Part shown: positions 16,462 to 25,790 of the stretch, piece after piece
Layout of the letters: the number at the start of each line of letters is the position of its first letter
Position numbering within the stretch: position 1 is the first letter of the stretch
Source of the DNA: Siminovitchia fordii DSM 16014 = CIP 108821
GTDB taxonomy: Bacteria > Bacillota > Bacilli > Bacillales > Bacillaceae_C
DNA: 64,000 nt
NCBI RefSeq assembly: GCF_000374565.1
Contig: NZ_KB894689.1
Location: forward strand, 156,846-220,845
Direction of reading: 5' to 3'
Program-made: the position numbers and the translations under genes
The notes under the pieces: generated by a model
The model's input: only the letters and a program-made list of their open reading frames with translations
Databases searched by the model: none
What the model was told of the DNA's origin: nothing

Positions 16462-18123
16462 ATGGAAACCGTGAAACAGCCAGTAACCAAGAAGACTTCC
16501 TGGACAACCCGCCTTGAGGAAAAGCTGAGAAGAGTTGAAAGTATAAAAGGCCTCGCAAACGGCAAAGTGATTCCGACGGACGCTATAGTGGAGGCGATGG
16601 AGAAGCTGATTTTGCCCCGTGACCGTGTGGTTTTAGAAGGAAATAACCAAAAACAAGCGTCATTTCTATCTGAGGCACTTGCTCAACTTAATTCAGAGAA
16701 AGTATTTGATTTACACATGATCATCTCGAGTATTTCCAGACCGGAACATCTCGATTTATTTGAAAGAGGGGTCGCAAGGAAAGTGGATTTTGCCTATGCC
16801 GGCCCACAGAGCTTGCGCATGGCCCAAATGCTGGAGGACGGGCAGCTTACAATGGGGGAAATCCATACATACATTGAACTGTATGGGCGCCTTTTTATTG
16901 ATTTGATTCCTTCTGTTGCTTTGGTAGCTGCGGATAAAGCGGATCGAAATGGAAATCTTTACACGGGACCTAATACAGAGGAAACACCGACGCTTGTCGA
17001 GGCGGCTGCTTTCCGGGATGGCATTGTAATTGTCCAAGTAAATGAATTAACGGATGAGTTGCCGCGTGTAGATATACCAGGATCCTGGGTTGATTTTGTT
17101 GTTGTTGCTGATCAACCATACGAGCTTGAGCCGCTATTTACCCGAGACCCGCGCCATATTACCGATGTTCAGATTTTGCAGGCGATGATGGTTCTCCGCG
17201 GCATTTATGAAAAGCATCAGGTGCAGTCACTTAATCATGGAATTGGATATAACACGGCTGCAATTGAATTGCTGCTGCCAACATACGGTGAATCGCTTGG
17301 CTTGAAAGGAAAGATCTGCAAACACTGGGCGTTAAATCCTCATCCGACTTTGATTCCAGCCATTGAAAGCGGCTGGGTCGAAAGTGTCCATTGTTTTGGT
17401 GGAGAAGTAGGGATGGAGAAATACGTGGAAGCTCGCCGCGACGTCTTTTTCACCGGACCGGACGGAAGCTTGCGGTCCAATCGAACCCTTTGCCAAATGG
17501 CCGGGCAATATGCGGTGGATCTGTTCATTGGCTCTACGCTGCAAATGGATCATGAGGCAAACTCCTCAACTGTTACGCGTGGACGGCTGGCGGGATATGG
17601 AGGAGCGCCCAATATGGGGCACAATCCTGGGGGACGCCGCCATTCTTCTCAAGCTTGGTTAAATATGATGACTTCAGATGATCCTTTGGCTCGTGGAAGG
17701 AAACTGGTGGTTCAAGTAGTAGAGACCTTTCAAAATGGCAATAAGCCGGTATTTGTTGATTCACTCGATGCCATTGATGTAAAAAGAGATTCCAATCTCG
17801 CTACAGCGCCGGTGATGATTTACGGGGAAGATGTAACACACGTAGTAACCGAAGAAGGAATTGCCTATTTATATAAAACAGACAGCATCGAAAAAAGAAG
17901 AGAAGCACTCTCGGCAATCGCTGGTGTTACTCCTGTTGGACTTAAGCAGAGTGCCTTCAAAACGGAGGAATTGCGCAGAGAAGGGTTGATTGCCTATCCG
18001 GAAGATTTACAGATCCGGCGGACAGATGCAAAAAGATCGCTGCTCGCAGCCAAGAACATAGAGGAAATTGTTGAGTGGTCGGACGGGTTATACGAACCGC
18101 CTGCCAAATTTAGGAGCTGGTGA
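16462..18123 (+). CDS. mdcA: malonate decarboxylase subunit alpha (acetyl-S-ACP:malonate ACP transferase)
   Basis: 553 residues, the normal length for MdcA. The CoA-transferase-like fold shows in the ILPRDRVVLEGNNQKQA start and GRLAGYGGAPNMGHNPGGRR near residue 375. It swaps the acetyl on the carrier protein for malonate. ATG behind AAAGGAG, 17 bp after mdcH. The stop overlaps the beginning of mdcB. Confidence 0.93.
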   Translation: METVKQPVTKKTSWTTRLEEKLRRVESIKGLANGKVIPTDAIVEAMEKLILPRDRVVLEGNNQKQASFLSEALAQLNSEKVFDLHMIISSISRPEHLDLFERGVARKVDFAYAGPQSLRMAQMLEDGQLTMGEIHTYIELYGRLFIDLIPSVALVAADKADRNGNLYTGPNTEETPTLVEAAAFRDGIVIVQVNELTDELPRVDIPGSWVDFVVVADQPYELEPLFTRDPRHITDVQILQAMMVLRGIYEKHQVQSLNHGIGYNTAAIELLLPTYGESLGLKGKICKHWALNPHPTLIPAIESGWVESVHCFGGEVGMEKYVEARRDVFFTGPDGSLRSNRTLCQMAGQYAVDLFIGSTLQMDHEANSSTVTRGRLAGYGGAPNMGHNPGGRRHSSQAWLNMMTSDDPLARGRKLVVQVVETFQNGNKPVFVDSLDAIDVKRDSNLATAPVMIYGEDVTHVVTEEGIAYLYKTDSIEKRREALSAIAGVTPVGLKQSAFKTEELRREGLIAYPEDLQIRRTDAKRSLLAAKNIEEIVEWSDGLYEPPAKFRSW

Positions 18124-18125
18124 AC

Positions 18126-18992
18126 ATGTGGGGAACTCATGCGGAAGACAAAAACACGTTCAGTACTGCAGTTGCAGAATTGGCCGTCTCTTCACTGATT
18201 GAAGAATTGGAACTCACTCCTAAACCTGGCCTCGTTGATAAACAAAACACAGGAGCACACAAAGACTTAACCGTTCAGTTAATGAGAGCTTCAGCCGAAT
18301 CACTTTGGGATACTTTTAAAGAAATTGCGTTGATCAGCTACGATCGTTTCCCGGAGCAATCCTTGAGAGAAGAAATTGCAGCCATTGGCAGGGACGGGGA
18401 AAAAACAATGTTCCGAGTTACCGGCGGCATCAACACACATAAGGGAGCCATTTGGTCGATCGGGTTGCTTGCATCCGCTTTCTCCATAGGAAAAGGACGA
18501 TTCACGACTGAGGAAATCCTCTCCACGGCAGGCAAATTAGCTCGTTATCCTGACCGGTATTGTCCCGTGGCAGACACAAATGGAAAACGGGTGATCAAAA
18601 AATTTGGTGTGGAGGGAGCCAAAGGAGAAGCCCAGCAAGGGTTTCCACATATTAGACAGTTTTCCCTTCCCATGTTGAACCACTCCCGTGCCATGGGATT
18701 AACAGAAGAGAAAGCTAAATTATATGCGCTGCTCTCGTTAATGGCTCATTTGGACGACACGTGCATTCTTCACCGGGGCGGGTCGGACGGCTTGTCATTT
18801 GCAAAAGAGCAGACGGCATTCTTCTTAATCAGCGGTGATTTTGATTTATTAAATAAAATCGACGAAGAATTTATAAAACGCAATATTTCTCCTGGAGGAA
18901 GCGCGGACCTCCTTGCTGCTACACTGTTCTTGGATAAAATCGGTAAAATGCAATCATTCAACGAAGTCTCAAACGAATATCAGCTTATTTGA
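18126..18992 (+). CDS. mdcB: triphosphoribosyl-dephospho-CoA synthase
   Basis: 288 residues. ELTPKPGLVDKQNTGAH is the diagnostic motif of the CitG/MdcB family, and LMAHLDDTCILHRGG lies later. It makes the prosthetic-group precursor for the carrier protein from dephospho-CoA and ATP. ATG at 18126 chosen because AGGAG stands 9 bases upstream; a GTG at 18120 is possible. Directly abuts mdcA. Confidence 0.9.
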   Translation: MWGTHAEDKNTFSTAVAELAVSSLIEELELTPKPGLVDKQNTGAHKDLTVQLMRASAESLWDTFKEIALISYDRFPEQSLREEIAAIGRDGEKTMFRVTGGINTHKGAIWSIGLLASAFSIGKGRFTTEEILSTAGKLARYPDRYCPVADTNGKRVIKKFGVEGAKGEAQQGFPHIRQFSLPMLNHSRAMGLTEEKAKLYALLSLMAHLDDTCILHRGGSDGLSFAKEQTAFFLISGDFDLLNKIDEEFIKRNISPGGSADLLAATLFLDKIGKMQSFNEVSNEYQLI

Positions 18993-19009
18993 TCTTGGGG
19001 GTGCTTTAC

Positions 19010-19306
19010 TTGGAAAAAATCGTCTATACTTTTCCCGCCACAAAAAAAATAGATCGCTTTTCACATGTTGGTGTGGTTGGGTCCGGGGATTTGGAAGTCA
19101 TTATGAAACCATCCGATAACCCCGAGGCTGAAGTTACGATCCGGACTGGTATATCAGGATATAAACATACATGGGAAGCTGTGATACAGCGTTTTTTTAC
19201 CCGGCATGATATTGCGGCAACCGTAAAAATTAATGATTTTGGTGCAACCCCGGGGGTTGTCAAACTCCGTCTCGAACAAGCGCTGGAGGTGAGCGGTCAT
19301 GATTAA
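19010..19306 (+). CDS. mdcC: malonate decarboxylase acyl carrier protein (delta subunit)
   Basis: 98 residues from the TTG at 19010, which follows GGGGGTG at a good distance. HVGVVGSGDLEVIM carries the serine that receives the phosphoribosyl-dephospho-CoA arm in characterised MdcC proteins. It holds the acetyl/malonyl thioester during turnover. It overlaps the fused beta-gamma gene by 8 bases. Confidence 0.9.
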   Translation: MEKIVYTFPATKKIDRFSHVGVVGSGDLEVIMKPSDNPEAEVTIRTGISGYKHTWEAVIQRFFTRHDIAATVKINDFGATPGVVKLRLEQALEVSGHD

Positions 19307-20984
19307 AACAATAAAAGCCAGTTTTGTTGAATGTGACGCTCGTGAAAGAATCCTTGGATTACTGGACGAGGGAACGTTCAGAGAATTACTGGGACCGATG
19401 GATGAATTCGAATCCCCTCATCTGGAACCGCAAGGTATTGTCCCGCAAAGCGATGATGGAGTAGTGGTGGCGAAGGGCAGGATATATAACCAACCATCAA
19501 TTGTCATATCCATCGAAAGCAAATTTCAGGGCGGTGGAATTGGCGAAGTTTCCGGCGCCAAAATTGCCGGAGCATTGGAGCTGGCTCTGGAGGAATGCAA
19601 AAGGGGGGCACATATCATCCCTGTCCTTGTATTCGATACAGGCGGAGTCAGATTGCAGGAGGCAAACTATGGTCTGCTTTCCATCGCTGAAATCAGTGCA
19701 GCGATTGTAGCACTTAAACATTATGTTCCCGTCATTGGGGTTGTACCGGGGAAAGTGGGAGCCTTTGGCGGCATGTCCATTACAGCAGGTCTTTGCAGCG
19801 CGATTATTATGACGCGAGAAGGAAGACTTGGATTGAATGGACCTGAAGTAATCGAGCAGGAAGCAGGGATTCGCGAGTTCGATTCAAGAAACCGACCTCT
19901 AATTTGGGGAACAATAGGTGGTGAACAGCGGACGGCTTCCGGGTTTGCGGATATATTGGTTGAAGATGACATCAGAGAGATGAAAGACGCAGTCTCATCT
20001 GTCATGACCGGCCAAGCTGTCGACACTGCAAGAACGGATCAAATAGGACAATACGAATCTCTCTTACATTCAATTGATCCAACTAAACCATTATCTCCTG
20101 AAATGGTCAGATCCCTCTGGCAACAAAAAAATAATACACCCCCAAATAAAATTGGGTCTCCGGAAAATGGGGGAAAAACGTCTGGAAGAGGGCAAGTATG
20201 GTTTGACCTATTGCGAGGAAATGCCCCGGAAATAGGTGATCTTCCATCTGTTCAAGTGGCCGATGGAGTGATTGGAGATAAGAAAGTTCGATTCATTGCG
20301 GTCGTCCCCGATTCACAAAACAAATTCCCGCGTGCCAGAAAAGGAGAGTTTGGTCTTCTGGAAGGCTGGTCAGTAGCAAAACATGTTCAAGAAGCCATTA
20401 AAGAGGACCAAAATGGTGAAAAAAGAGCCATTATCGCCATCGTAGATGTTCCGAGCCAGGCGTACGGTTACCGGGAGGAATTGCTGGGGATTCATCAGGC
20501 CTGTGCTGCAGCTGTATCTGCCTATGCCTCCGCAAGACTCAACGGGCATCCAGTGGTTGCATTCATTCCAGGAAAGGCCATATCCGGCGCCTTTTTATCC
20601 CATGGCATGCAGGCGAACCGATTAATTGCATTACGTGACCCAGGAGTAAACGTACATGTGATGTCAAAAGAATCTGCGGCTCGGATTACTCAACGTACTC
20701 TGGAAGAGTTGGAGGCTGCTACAAAAGAAGTGCCGGCCATGGCGTATGATATTAATTCATTTGAAAAATTGGGCGCTTTATTCTCGCTGGTGGATCATGT
20801 CGAGGCGGATCATCCGGGAGAAGAGGATCGAAATACAATCTATAAAGAAATAGAAAAAGCGATTGAGGATGTAGAAAAGGATCAATCGAAGGATCTAAGC
20901 ACCAGATTAAAAACTCATTTGGCGGCATCCGGCAGAGCCGCTTCTATCCTGGTCAGGGAAAAGTTGCGTGAACAATGGAGTTAA
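19299..20984 (+). CDS. fused malonate decarboxylase beta-gamma subunit (MdcD-MdcE)
   Basis: 561 residues, about the sum of separate MdcD and MdcE. The N-terminal half (about 1-260) has the carboxyltransferase-like beta features FDTGGVRLQEANYGL and KVGAFGGMSITAGL. A linker rich in Asn, Pro and Gly follows (about 268-292). The C-terminal half is gamma-like with QAYGYREELLGIHQACAAA and PGKAISGAFLSHGMQAN. Together they decarboxylate malonyl-S-ACP to acetyl-S-ACP without biotin. No MdcD/E gene is separately present, so the fusion must do both jobs. It overlaps mdcC and mdcG. Confidence 0.92.
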   Translation: MIKTIKASFVECDARERILGLLDEGTFRELLGPMDEFESPHLEPQGIVPQSDDGVVVAKGRIYNQPSIVISIESKFQGGGIGEVSGAKIAGALELALEECKRGAHIIPVLVFDTGGVRLQEANYGLLSIAEISAAIVALKHYVPVIGVVPGKVGAFGGMSITAGLCSAIIMTREGRLGLNGPEVIEQEAGIREFDSRNRPLIWGTIGGEQRTASGFADILVEDDIREMKDAVSSVMTGQAVDTARTDQIGQYESLLHSIDPTKPLSPEMVRSLWQQKNNTPPNKIGSPENGGKTSGRGQVWFDLLRGNAPEIGDLPSVQVADGVIGDKKVRFIAVVPDSQNKFPRARKGEFGLLEGWSVAKHVQEAIKEDQNGEKRAIIAIVDVPSQAYGYREELLGIHQACAAAVSAYASARLNGHPVVAFIPGKAISGAFLSHGMQANRLIALRDPGVNVHVMSKESAARITQRTLEELEAATKEVPAMAYDINSFEKLGALFSLVDHVEADHPGEEDRNTIYKEIEKAIEDVEKDQSKDLSTRLKTHLAASGRAASILVREKLREQWS

Positions 20985-21577
20985 AGCCCCATGATTTATT
21001 GGAAATTAACAATGCAGAGGACTTAATATGTTACGAGGTTTTGCCAGAGTGGGCTGAGTCGTCGATTGATAATGCGCCCTTCGTGGTAGTGCGACGAGCT
21101 CGGGCAGGTCCGGGTGTTGCAGCGGTCGGAATACGGGGATCCAATAGAAGCGAGCGATTTGCAGCCTTTTTGCCGATTGAGCGCTTTAAAAGAAGGATCA
21201 CACCCGAGGAGCTGGCTAAAGAACAGGGTTGGAAGAAGCAGGACAAGGAAATCTTTCATCATTTAGAGAAAGTTGCTCATTTGATGAACCACCACTCTCT
21301 TGAATGGGGGATTACGGGAAGTGTGGGATTTGAACTGGCCAGCGGCAAAGAGACAACTAACAAAACGAGCGATATCGATCTTGTTATCCGTTTTAATGAT
21401 CAACTTACCGTAAAATTCGCACAAGAAATAAAAAATGAGCTGGAAAAAATGAAGGTTCGTGTAGATGTCCAAGTCGAAGCCAAAAATGGGGCTTTTTCGC
21501 TTATTGAATATGCCGGCAGCGAAGGCAGGCCTATATTGTTTCGAACGATGGATGGACCTATTTTAAAGGAAATATAA
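20975..21577 (+). CDS. mdcG: malonate decarboxylase holo-ACP synthase
   Basis: 200 residues, nucleotidyltransferase fold. GITGSVGFELASGKE and TSDIDLVIRF supply the G-S and D-x-D motifs that bind the nucleotide and metals. It attaches the triphosphoribosyl-dephospho-CoA group to MdcC. Overlaps the beta-gamma gene by 10 bases. An imperfect hairpin follows. Confidence 0.9.
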   Translation: MELKPHDLLEINNAEDLICYEVLPEWAESSIDNAPFVVVRRARAGPGVAAVGIRGSNRSERFAAFLPIERFKRRITPEELAKEQGWKKQDKEIFHHLEKVAHLMNHHSLEWGITGSVGFELASGKETTNKTSDIDLVIRFNDQLTVKFAQEIKNELEKMKVRVDVQVEAKNGAFSLIEYAGSEGRPILFRTMDGPILKEI

Positions 21578-21587
21578 TGGATTATTC

Positions 21588-21630
21588 CTGTATAAGGGCG
21601 CTGATAGAAAAACGACTCTTATACGGGATA
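21588..21630 (+). terminator. possible terminator of the mdc operon
   Basis: CTGTATAAG (about 21589) pairs imperfectly with CTTATACGG (about 21617) after the last mdc gene; no long T-run, so uncertain. Confidence 0.4.
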
Positions 21631-22158
21631 TTTGTGTTTCAAAAGGTAGTCTCGATTTTAGTGCTTTTAGGAGTGATTGAAAAATCAGAGCAATGGTAAA
21701 TAGAAGTTTTTACTGTTTGCCGATTTTATGTTTGTTGACCGTCACAGAAACCTCCAAGTAGTCTCGTGGTATAGGTAAGTCTCAACGCTAGACAACTGCC
21801 CCATTCATAAGCCATCCCTACTATTAGGTTGTGAAACATAAAGAAGTCTAATCGATTCGTACATTGATTAGGTAAAGTCATTTATCTATCATATATGAAT
21901 AAATTACAAGACTTCTGATAGGGTTGAAAAATCCGGTTTTATGAACTTTATATGTTTGATGGAACGGTAAATGTGCAAGAGAGGTGATTGAGAAGGCCAG
22001 AGACATAAGAAGCTGAGATTATTCCGATAGACTACCATGGAGTAAGGCGTTAAAAGTAAGCTTCTATTACAAAAAGGTCAATCAATACAAACAACAAAAA
22101 AACAAAGCACCTATGCTTATGCTTTTAAGGAAATTTTACATGAAATGAGGGGTATATC
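21631..22158. other. intergenic region, nothing recognised
   Basis: About 530 bp without a supportable gene. Six-frame reading gives only short broken frames, and no riboswitch or long repeat was recognised. Confidence 0.4.
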
Positions 22159-22548
22159 ATGATACAAAAAATGGAACACACGGCGATCATGGTTCAGGAT
22201 ATGGAGCGATCCATTCAATTTTACTGTGATGTCCTCGGATTTAACGTACGTCTTAGAGGCCGTAAACCTGGTAGGGAAATGGCTTTCCTCTACCTTGAAT
22301 CCCAGCCTGATATGGAAATCGAGCTAATTTGTGACGTTGATTCAGCAGTAGGTTACAACGAAGACGGAATTGTAAATCATCTTGCATTTACTGTAAACGA
22401 TATAGAAGCGGCCATCGGCTATTTAAAGGATAAAAGAGTGGAATTTTGTTCCGATGAGATTAAGCCAACACTTGAAGGTGGACGTATGATTCTTTTTTGG
22501 GGGCCGAGTCAGGAGCTTTTACAGCTTGTTGAACGGGTGAATAATTAG
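22159..22548 (+). CDS. VOC-family protein (glyoxalase/dioxygenase fold)
   Basis: 129 residues. MEHTAIMVQDMERSIQFYCD is the typical first beta-alpha-beta unit, with His4-like metal ligand, and VNHLAFTVNDIEAAIGYLK the second; a final glutamate lies in the PSQELLQLVE segment. Such proteins bind a divalent metal and include glyoxalase I, epimerases and ring-cleaving enzymes. GAGGGG precedes the ATG. It stands alone about 440 bp before the aromatic gene block. Substrate unknown. Confidence 0.8.
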   Translation: MIQKMEHTAIMVQDMERSIQFYCDVLGFNVRLRGRKPGREMAFLYLESQPDMEIELICDVDSAVGYNEDGIVNHLAFTVNDIEAAIGYLKDKRVEFCSDEIKPTLEGGRMILFWGPSQELLQLVERVNN

Positions 22549-22989
22549 GTACTTAATGATTAAAACTCTAGAGAACAGTTTGGGAATACGCTTATATCTT
22601 CGGATATTTCGGATAAAAAGGCAAGGTACTATGTTTGCAAAATTAAAATCAAAAAGGATCCTTGCTTGAAATGCTTCAATTTCACTTGCGTAATTCAGCA
22701 CAATAATACAGAAAATAGTTACTTTTTAGACTGAATCATTCATTGTTTGTGAAAATCTCATGACATAAAATTGGAATAGTTAAGAAAAAACAATTTATGA
22801 CAATCATTTTAAATTTATTCATTAAAGGGTGAGAGAATGAAAAGTGGTCTTTTATGCCGAGATGCAAAACCAAGAGCAGTGTAGACGCCTGCATGATTGT
22901 TCGAGCATATGGACAATAGCAGAAACACACACATGGTTACCTGAAGACATTTCCGAGTAATTCAAATATTGGCGGAGAGGTTATCTTAC
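22549..22989. other. intergenic region, nothing recognised
   Basis: About 440 AT-rich bases. No gene, terminator with T-run or regulatory RNA could be supported. Confidence 0.35.
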
Positions 22990-23325
22990 ATGAATATGGA
23001 TAAGGTAAACATTGTTTCTGAAACTGAATACGACCGATATGATCAGCTGTTAAACTTACCCGATCTGGAATTCACCAGTTTATGCAGAAGAAAGTATTCC
23101 ATCAATCGCGGAGTGTTTAATGTCATTGACGATTGGTTTTTCAACTATGGGGTGACCAACATAACTGCCAGAAGGAAAACAATTTTACAATTCTTGGCTT
23201 ATGTTTATGAAAAGAAGAAGCCGGATCAACGTGAGATGTATCTGCAGTTTGGAAAAGGTGGAGTCAAAAGTCACCTTTATTATTACACCGATAAGTGCTT
23301 AAATGAGAATCAAACTTATGAATAA
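22990..23325 (+). CDS. hypothetical protein upstream of the V4R/PucR regulator
   Basis: 111 residues from the ATG at 22990 (GGAGAGG 9 bases upstream; the frame opens at 22969). Soluble, rich in Tyr and charged residues, with no recognised motif: it contains SLCRRKYSINRGVFNVIDDWF and ends in a polar tail. It lies only 11 bases before the regulator gene, so the two are probably co-transcribed and it may modulate the regulator. I do not recognise a family. Confidence 0.6.
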   Translation: MNMDKVNIVSETEYDRYDQLLNLPDLEFTSLCRRKYSINRGVFNVIDDWFFNYGVTNITARRKTILQFLAYVYEKKKPDQREMYLQFGKGGVKSHLYYYTDKCLNENQTYE

Positions 23326-23336
23326 GGGTGATATCT

Positions 23337-25229
23337 TTGGGAATTAAGGCACATGAACTCTCATTAAGCCATTTAATAACGACTGAGGAAAAATCCGGAA
23401 TGAAACTAAAGGACTTGCAACTGACTTTCACAAGCACAGATGCATGGGGGTTGCTCCGGAAGGATTTAACCAATGCCCTTGGCATTAGCAGGGCGAAGAG
23501 GTTTTTGCTCCGATATGGATGGAACTGCGGTGTTCATGAAGCAAGGATTCTAAAGGAAGCAATTGATTGGAAAGATGATATTGAATGGCTGATCGCCGGA
23601 TCAAAGGTGCACCACCTCACAGGGAGGGTCCTGTCATACCCTAAGAATTTCCAGGTGGATATGGAAAAGGGCCAATTTAATGTCTCCGGATACTGGATTG
23701 ATTCTTATGAGGCGAACCAGCATTTAACTTATTCAGGCAAGTACCATGAACCTGTCTGCTATTATTTAATCGGTTATGCAAGCGGATACACAAGTGAATG
23801 CATGGGTAAAAAGGTAATCTTTAAAGAGATCAATTGCAAAGGAAAAGGAGATGACCATTGCAGCTATATCGGTAAGACAGTAGAGGAATGGGGAGAAGAA
23901 ATTTCGGAAGAGCTCTTCTTTTATGAAGATACTGATATGGCTAAAGAGTTGGACCAGATGTACAAAAGAATTGAACAGCAGAAAGAACGGCTCAAGATCG
24001 GATATACTCTTAGCCAGAATCTTACCCAAGATATGCTGCAGGGGAAGGGGCTGCCGGGATTTGCAGAAACGATAGGGAAAAGCCTCCATTGCCCGGTCTT
24101 GATTGAAGGCAAGCATTTTGAAAAGCTGGCTGAACACGGAGAAATCCCGGGGATTCATAAGTATATGAGTGTAACCAATATAGAAGAAAAATTAAAAGAT
24201 CTGGCCGGCAATTCTTTTGTTGAATGGTCACACAAAGATAAGACCTTTAAATTATTAACCACCCCTATTTTAATAGAAAGTAAGATATTCGGTTATATCA
24301 CGATCGTTATCGATCGGGAGAGTGATGATTTTTACAAGGACTTGTTAGAAAGGGCAGCGATTATTTCAGCTCTCCATATGCAAAATGAAAGGGTTGCTAT
24401 TGAAACAGAACAACGCTTAAAAGGCGAACTCCTGGAGCAGCTGCTTAATAATAAAGAAATTAACAGAAAAGAAATATATGACAGGTTTTCATACCTCGAC
24501 TACAACCTTTCTACCGAACACTACGTCATGTATGTTGTCATCCAGGAAAAAGCCAGCGTAAAAGAGATTGATGATTATGAATATTTAAAAATCAGAAACA
24601 GAATCTCTGAATATATCTATCAAGACTTTTTATACGAAGATAATCAGCCATTATTATTGCCCAAATTAAATTGCATACAAGCCATTATCGATAAAAATTC
24701 AATTGATAAGAGGTATAAATCCCCAAGACACTTTGGTGAACAGCTGATAAAAAAGTTGGGCTTGCCCAACGTGTATATCGGATTAAGCGACCAGACAAAG
24801 GACGTATCCGATTTCTACAAAAAGTTCCAGGAAGTGAAGCGGGCAGTGGAATTGGCCATTTGGAAGAAAACTGATAATAAAGTCGTCCTTGCTAATGAAC
24901 TTGGACACTTGACCCTCTTCCTGAGTGCAAGAGACCCGGAAGAATTGGAAGCCTTTGCAAGTGAAAACTTAAAAACTTTGATCGAGTACGATGAAAAAAG
25001 AAATGCTGAATTGTTACATACCCTTATGCAGTATTCCCAAAATGAGTTCAACCTTCATAAAACAGCGAGAGAAATGTGCATTTCCATCAGTGGAATGCGG
25101 TATAGGGTTCAAAAAATTGAAGAGCTGCTGGAAACAGACTTATCTGATTCCAACAGCAGGTTTCAGGTACAGCTCTCCCTGCAAATCTTGCTTTTGCTTG
25201 GCAATGTGGATGACTTAACAATTGCCTAG
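23337..25229 (+). CDS. XylR_N/V4R sensor regulator with PucR-type C-terminal HTH
   Basis: About 630 residues. The N-terminal XylR_N-like region (about 20-125: LQLTFTSTDAWGLLRKDL, AKRFLLRYGWNCG) is followed by a V4R domain (about 135-200, with CMGKKVIFKEINCKGKGDDHC). Then come a coiled coil (about 205-235), a GAF-like/central region, and a PucR-type C-terminal helix-turn-helix ending FNLHKTAREMCISISGMRYRVQKI. The XylR_N/V4R pair senses aromatic compounds in sigma-54 regulators; here the AAA+ module is absent and a PucR output replaces it. TTG at 23337 is preferred because AAGGGTG lies 6 bases upstream. It probably activates the flavin reductase-Rieske operon 30 bp downstream. Confidence 0.8.
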   Translation: MGIKAHELSLSHLITTEEKSGMKLKDLQLTFTSTDAWGLLRKDLTNALGISRAKRFLLRYGWNCGVHEARILKEAIDWKDDIEWLIAGSKVHHLTGRVLSYPKNFQVDMEKGQFNVSGYWIDSYEANQHLTYSGKYHEPVCYYLIGYASGYTSECMGKKVIFKEINCKGKGDDHCSYIGKTVEEWGEEISEELFFYEDTDMAKELDQMYKRIEQQKERLKIGYTLSQNLTQDMLQGKGLPGFAETIGKSLHCPVLIEGKHFEKLAEHGEIPGIHKYMSVTNIEEKLKDLAGNSFVEWSHKDKTFKLLTTPILIESKIFGYITIVIDRESDDFYKDLLERAAIISALHMQNERVAIETEQRLKGELLEQLLNNKEINRKEIYDRFSYLDYNLSTEHYVMYVVIQEKASVKEIDDYEYLKIRNRISEYIYQDFLYEDNQPLLLPKLNCIQAIIDKNSIDKRYKSPRHFGEQLIKKLGLPNVYIGLSDQTKDVSDFYKKFQEVKRAVELAIWKKTDNKVVLANELGHLTLFLSARDPEELEAFASENLKTLIEYDEKRNAELLHTLMQYSQNEFNLHKTAREMCISISGMRYRVQKIEELLETDLSDSNSRFQVQLSLQILLLLGNVDDLTIA

Positions 25230-25261
25230 CCAATTACAGAAAAAAAGAGGAGGAATGCAAT

Positions 25262-25744
25262 ATGGATTCTAGAGAATTTAGAAACACACTGGGGCATTTT
25301 GCCACAGGTGTAACAGTCATTACAACAACAAACGAGGGGGAAAATATCGGTTTGACAGCGAATGCTTTCTCATCCCTCTCGCTGGACCCGCCATTGATCC
25401 TCGTTTGCATTGATAAACAAGCCAGGAGCATTGAAGCTTTTAAAAAGGACCGTCCATTTGTTGTCAATATTCTTCAACAGGGTCAGGAAGCAGATTGCTG
25501 GGGATTTGCCAAAAGGGGGCAGGATAAATTTGCCGATGCCGATTACACATTATCTGAAGATGGAGTCCCTGTTCTCCATGGGAACCTGGCTACTCTCGAA
25601 TGCGATGTAGATGAAATATTTGAAGGCGGCGACCATTATATCATTACCGGTAAAGTGAAGAAAGCCAATTATGACAAGGAAAAAAATCCTCTATTATTTT
25701 TCAGGGGAGAAATACGGAAAATGAAGGACTTGGCTGTAACCTGA
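25262..25744 (+). CDS. flavin reductase domain protein (monooxygenase component B-like)
   Basis: 160 residues. FRNTLGHFATGVTVITTT and GLTANAFSSLSLDPPLILVCI are the flavin reductase-like (HpaC/NtaB) signature. It supplies reduced FMN or FAD to a partner monooxygenase, using NAD(P)H. ATG behind GAGGAGG. No flavin monooxygenase is adjacent; the nearest candidate is the acyl-CoA-dehydrogenase-like gene at 48582. The next gene is a Rieske oxygenase. Confidence 0.88.
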   Translation: MDSREFRNTLGHFATGVTVITTTNEGENIGLTANAFSSLSLDPPLILVCIDKQARSIEAFKKDRPFVVNILQQGQEADCWGFAKRGQDKFADADYTLSEDGVPVLHGNLATLECDVDEIFEGGDHYIITGKVKKANYDKEKNPLLFFRGEIRKMKDLAVT

Positions 25745-25790
25745 TCCATTAAATCATATATCAAATCTATTTATTAGGAGGCAAGACAAG

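Noticed and set aside
20015..20030. GTCGAC inside the fused mdcDE gene
   Set aside because: It lacks the AT-rich flanks and promoter context of the four operator sites and is expected by chance in coding sequence.
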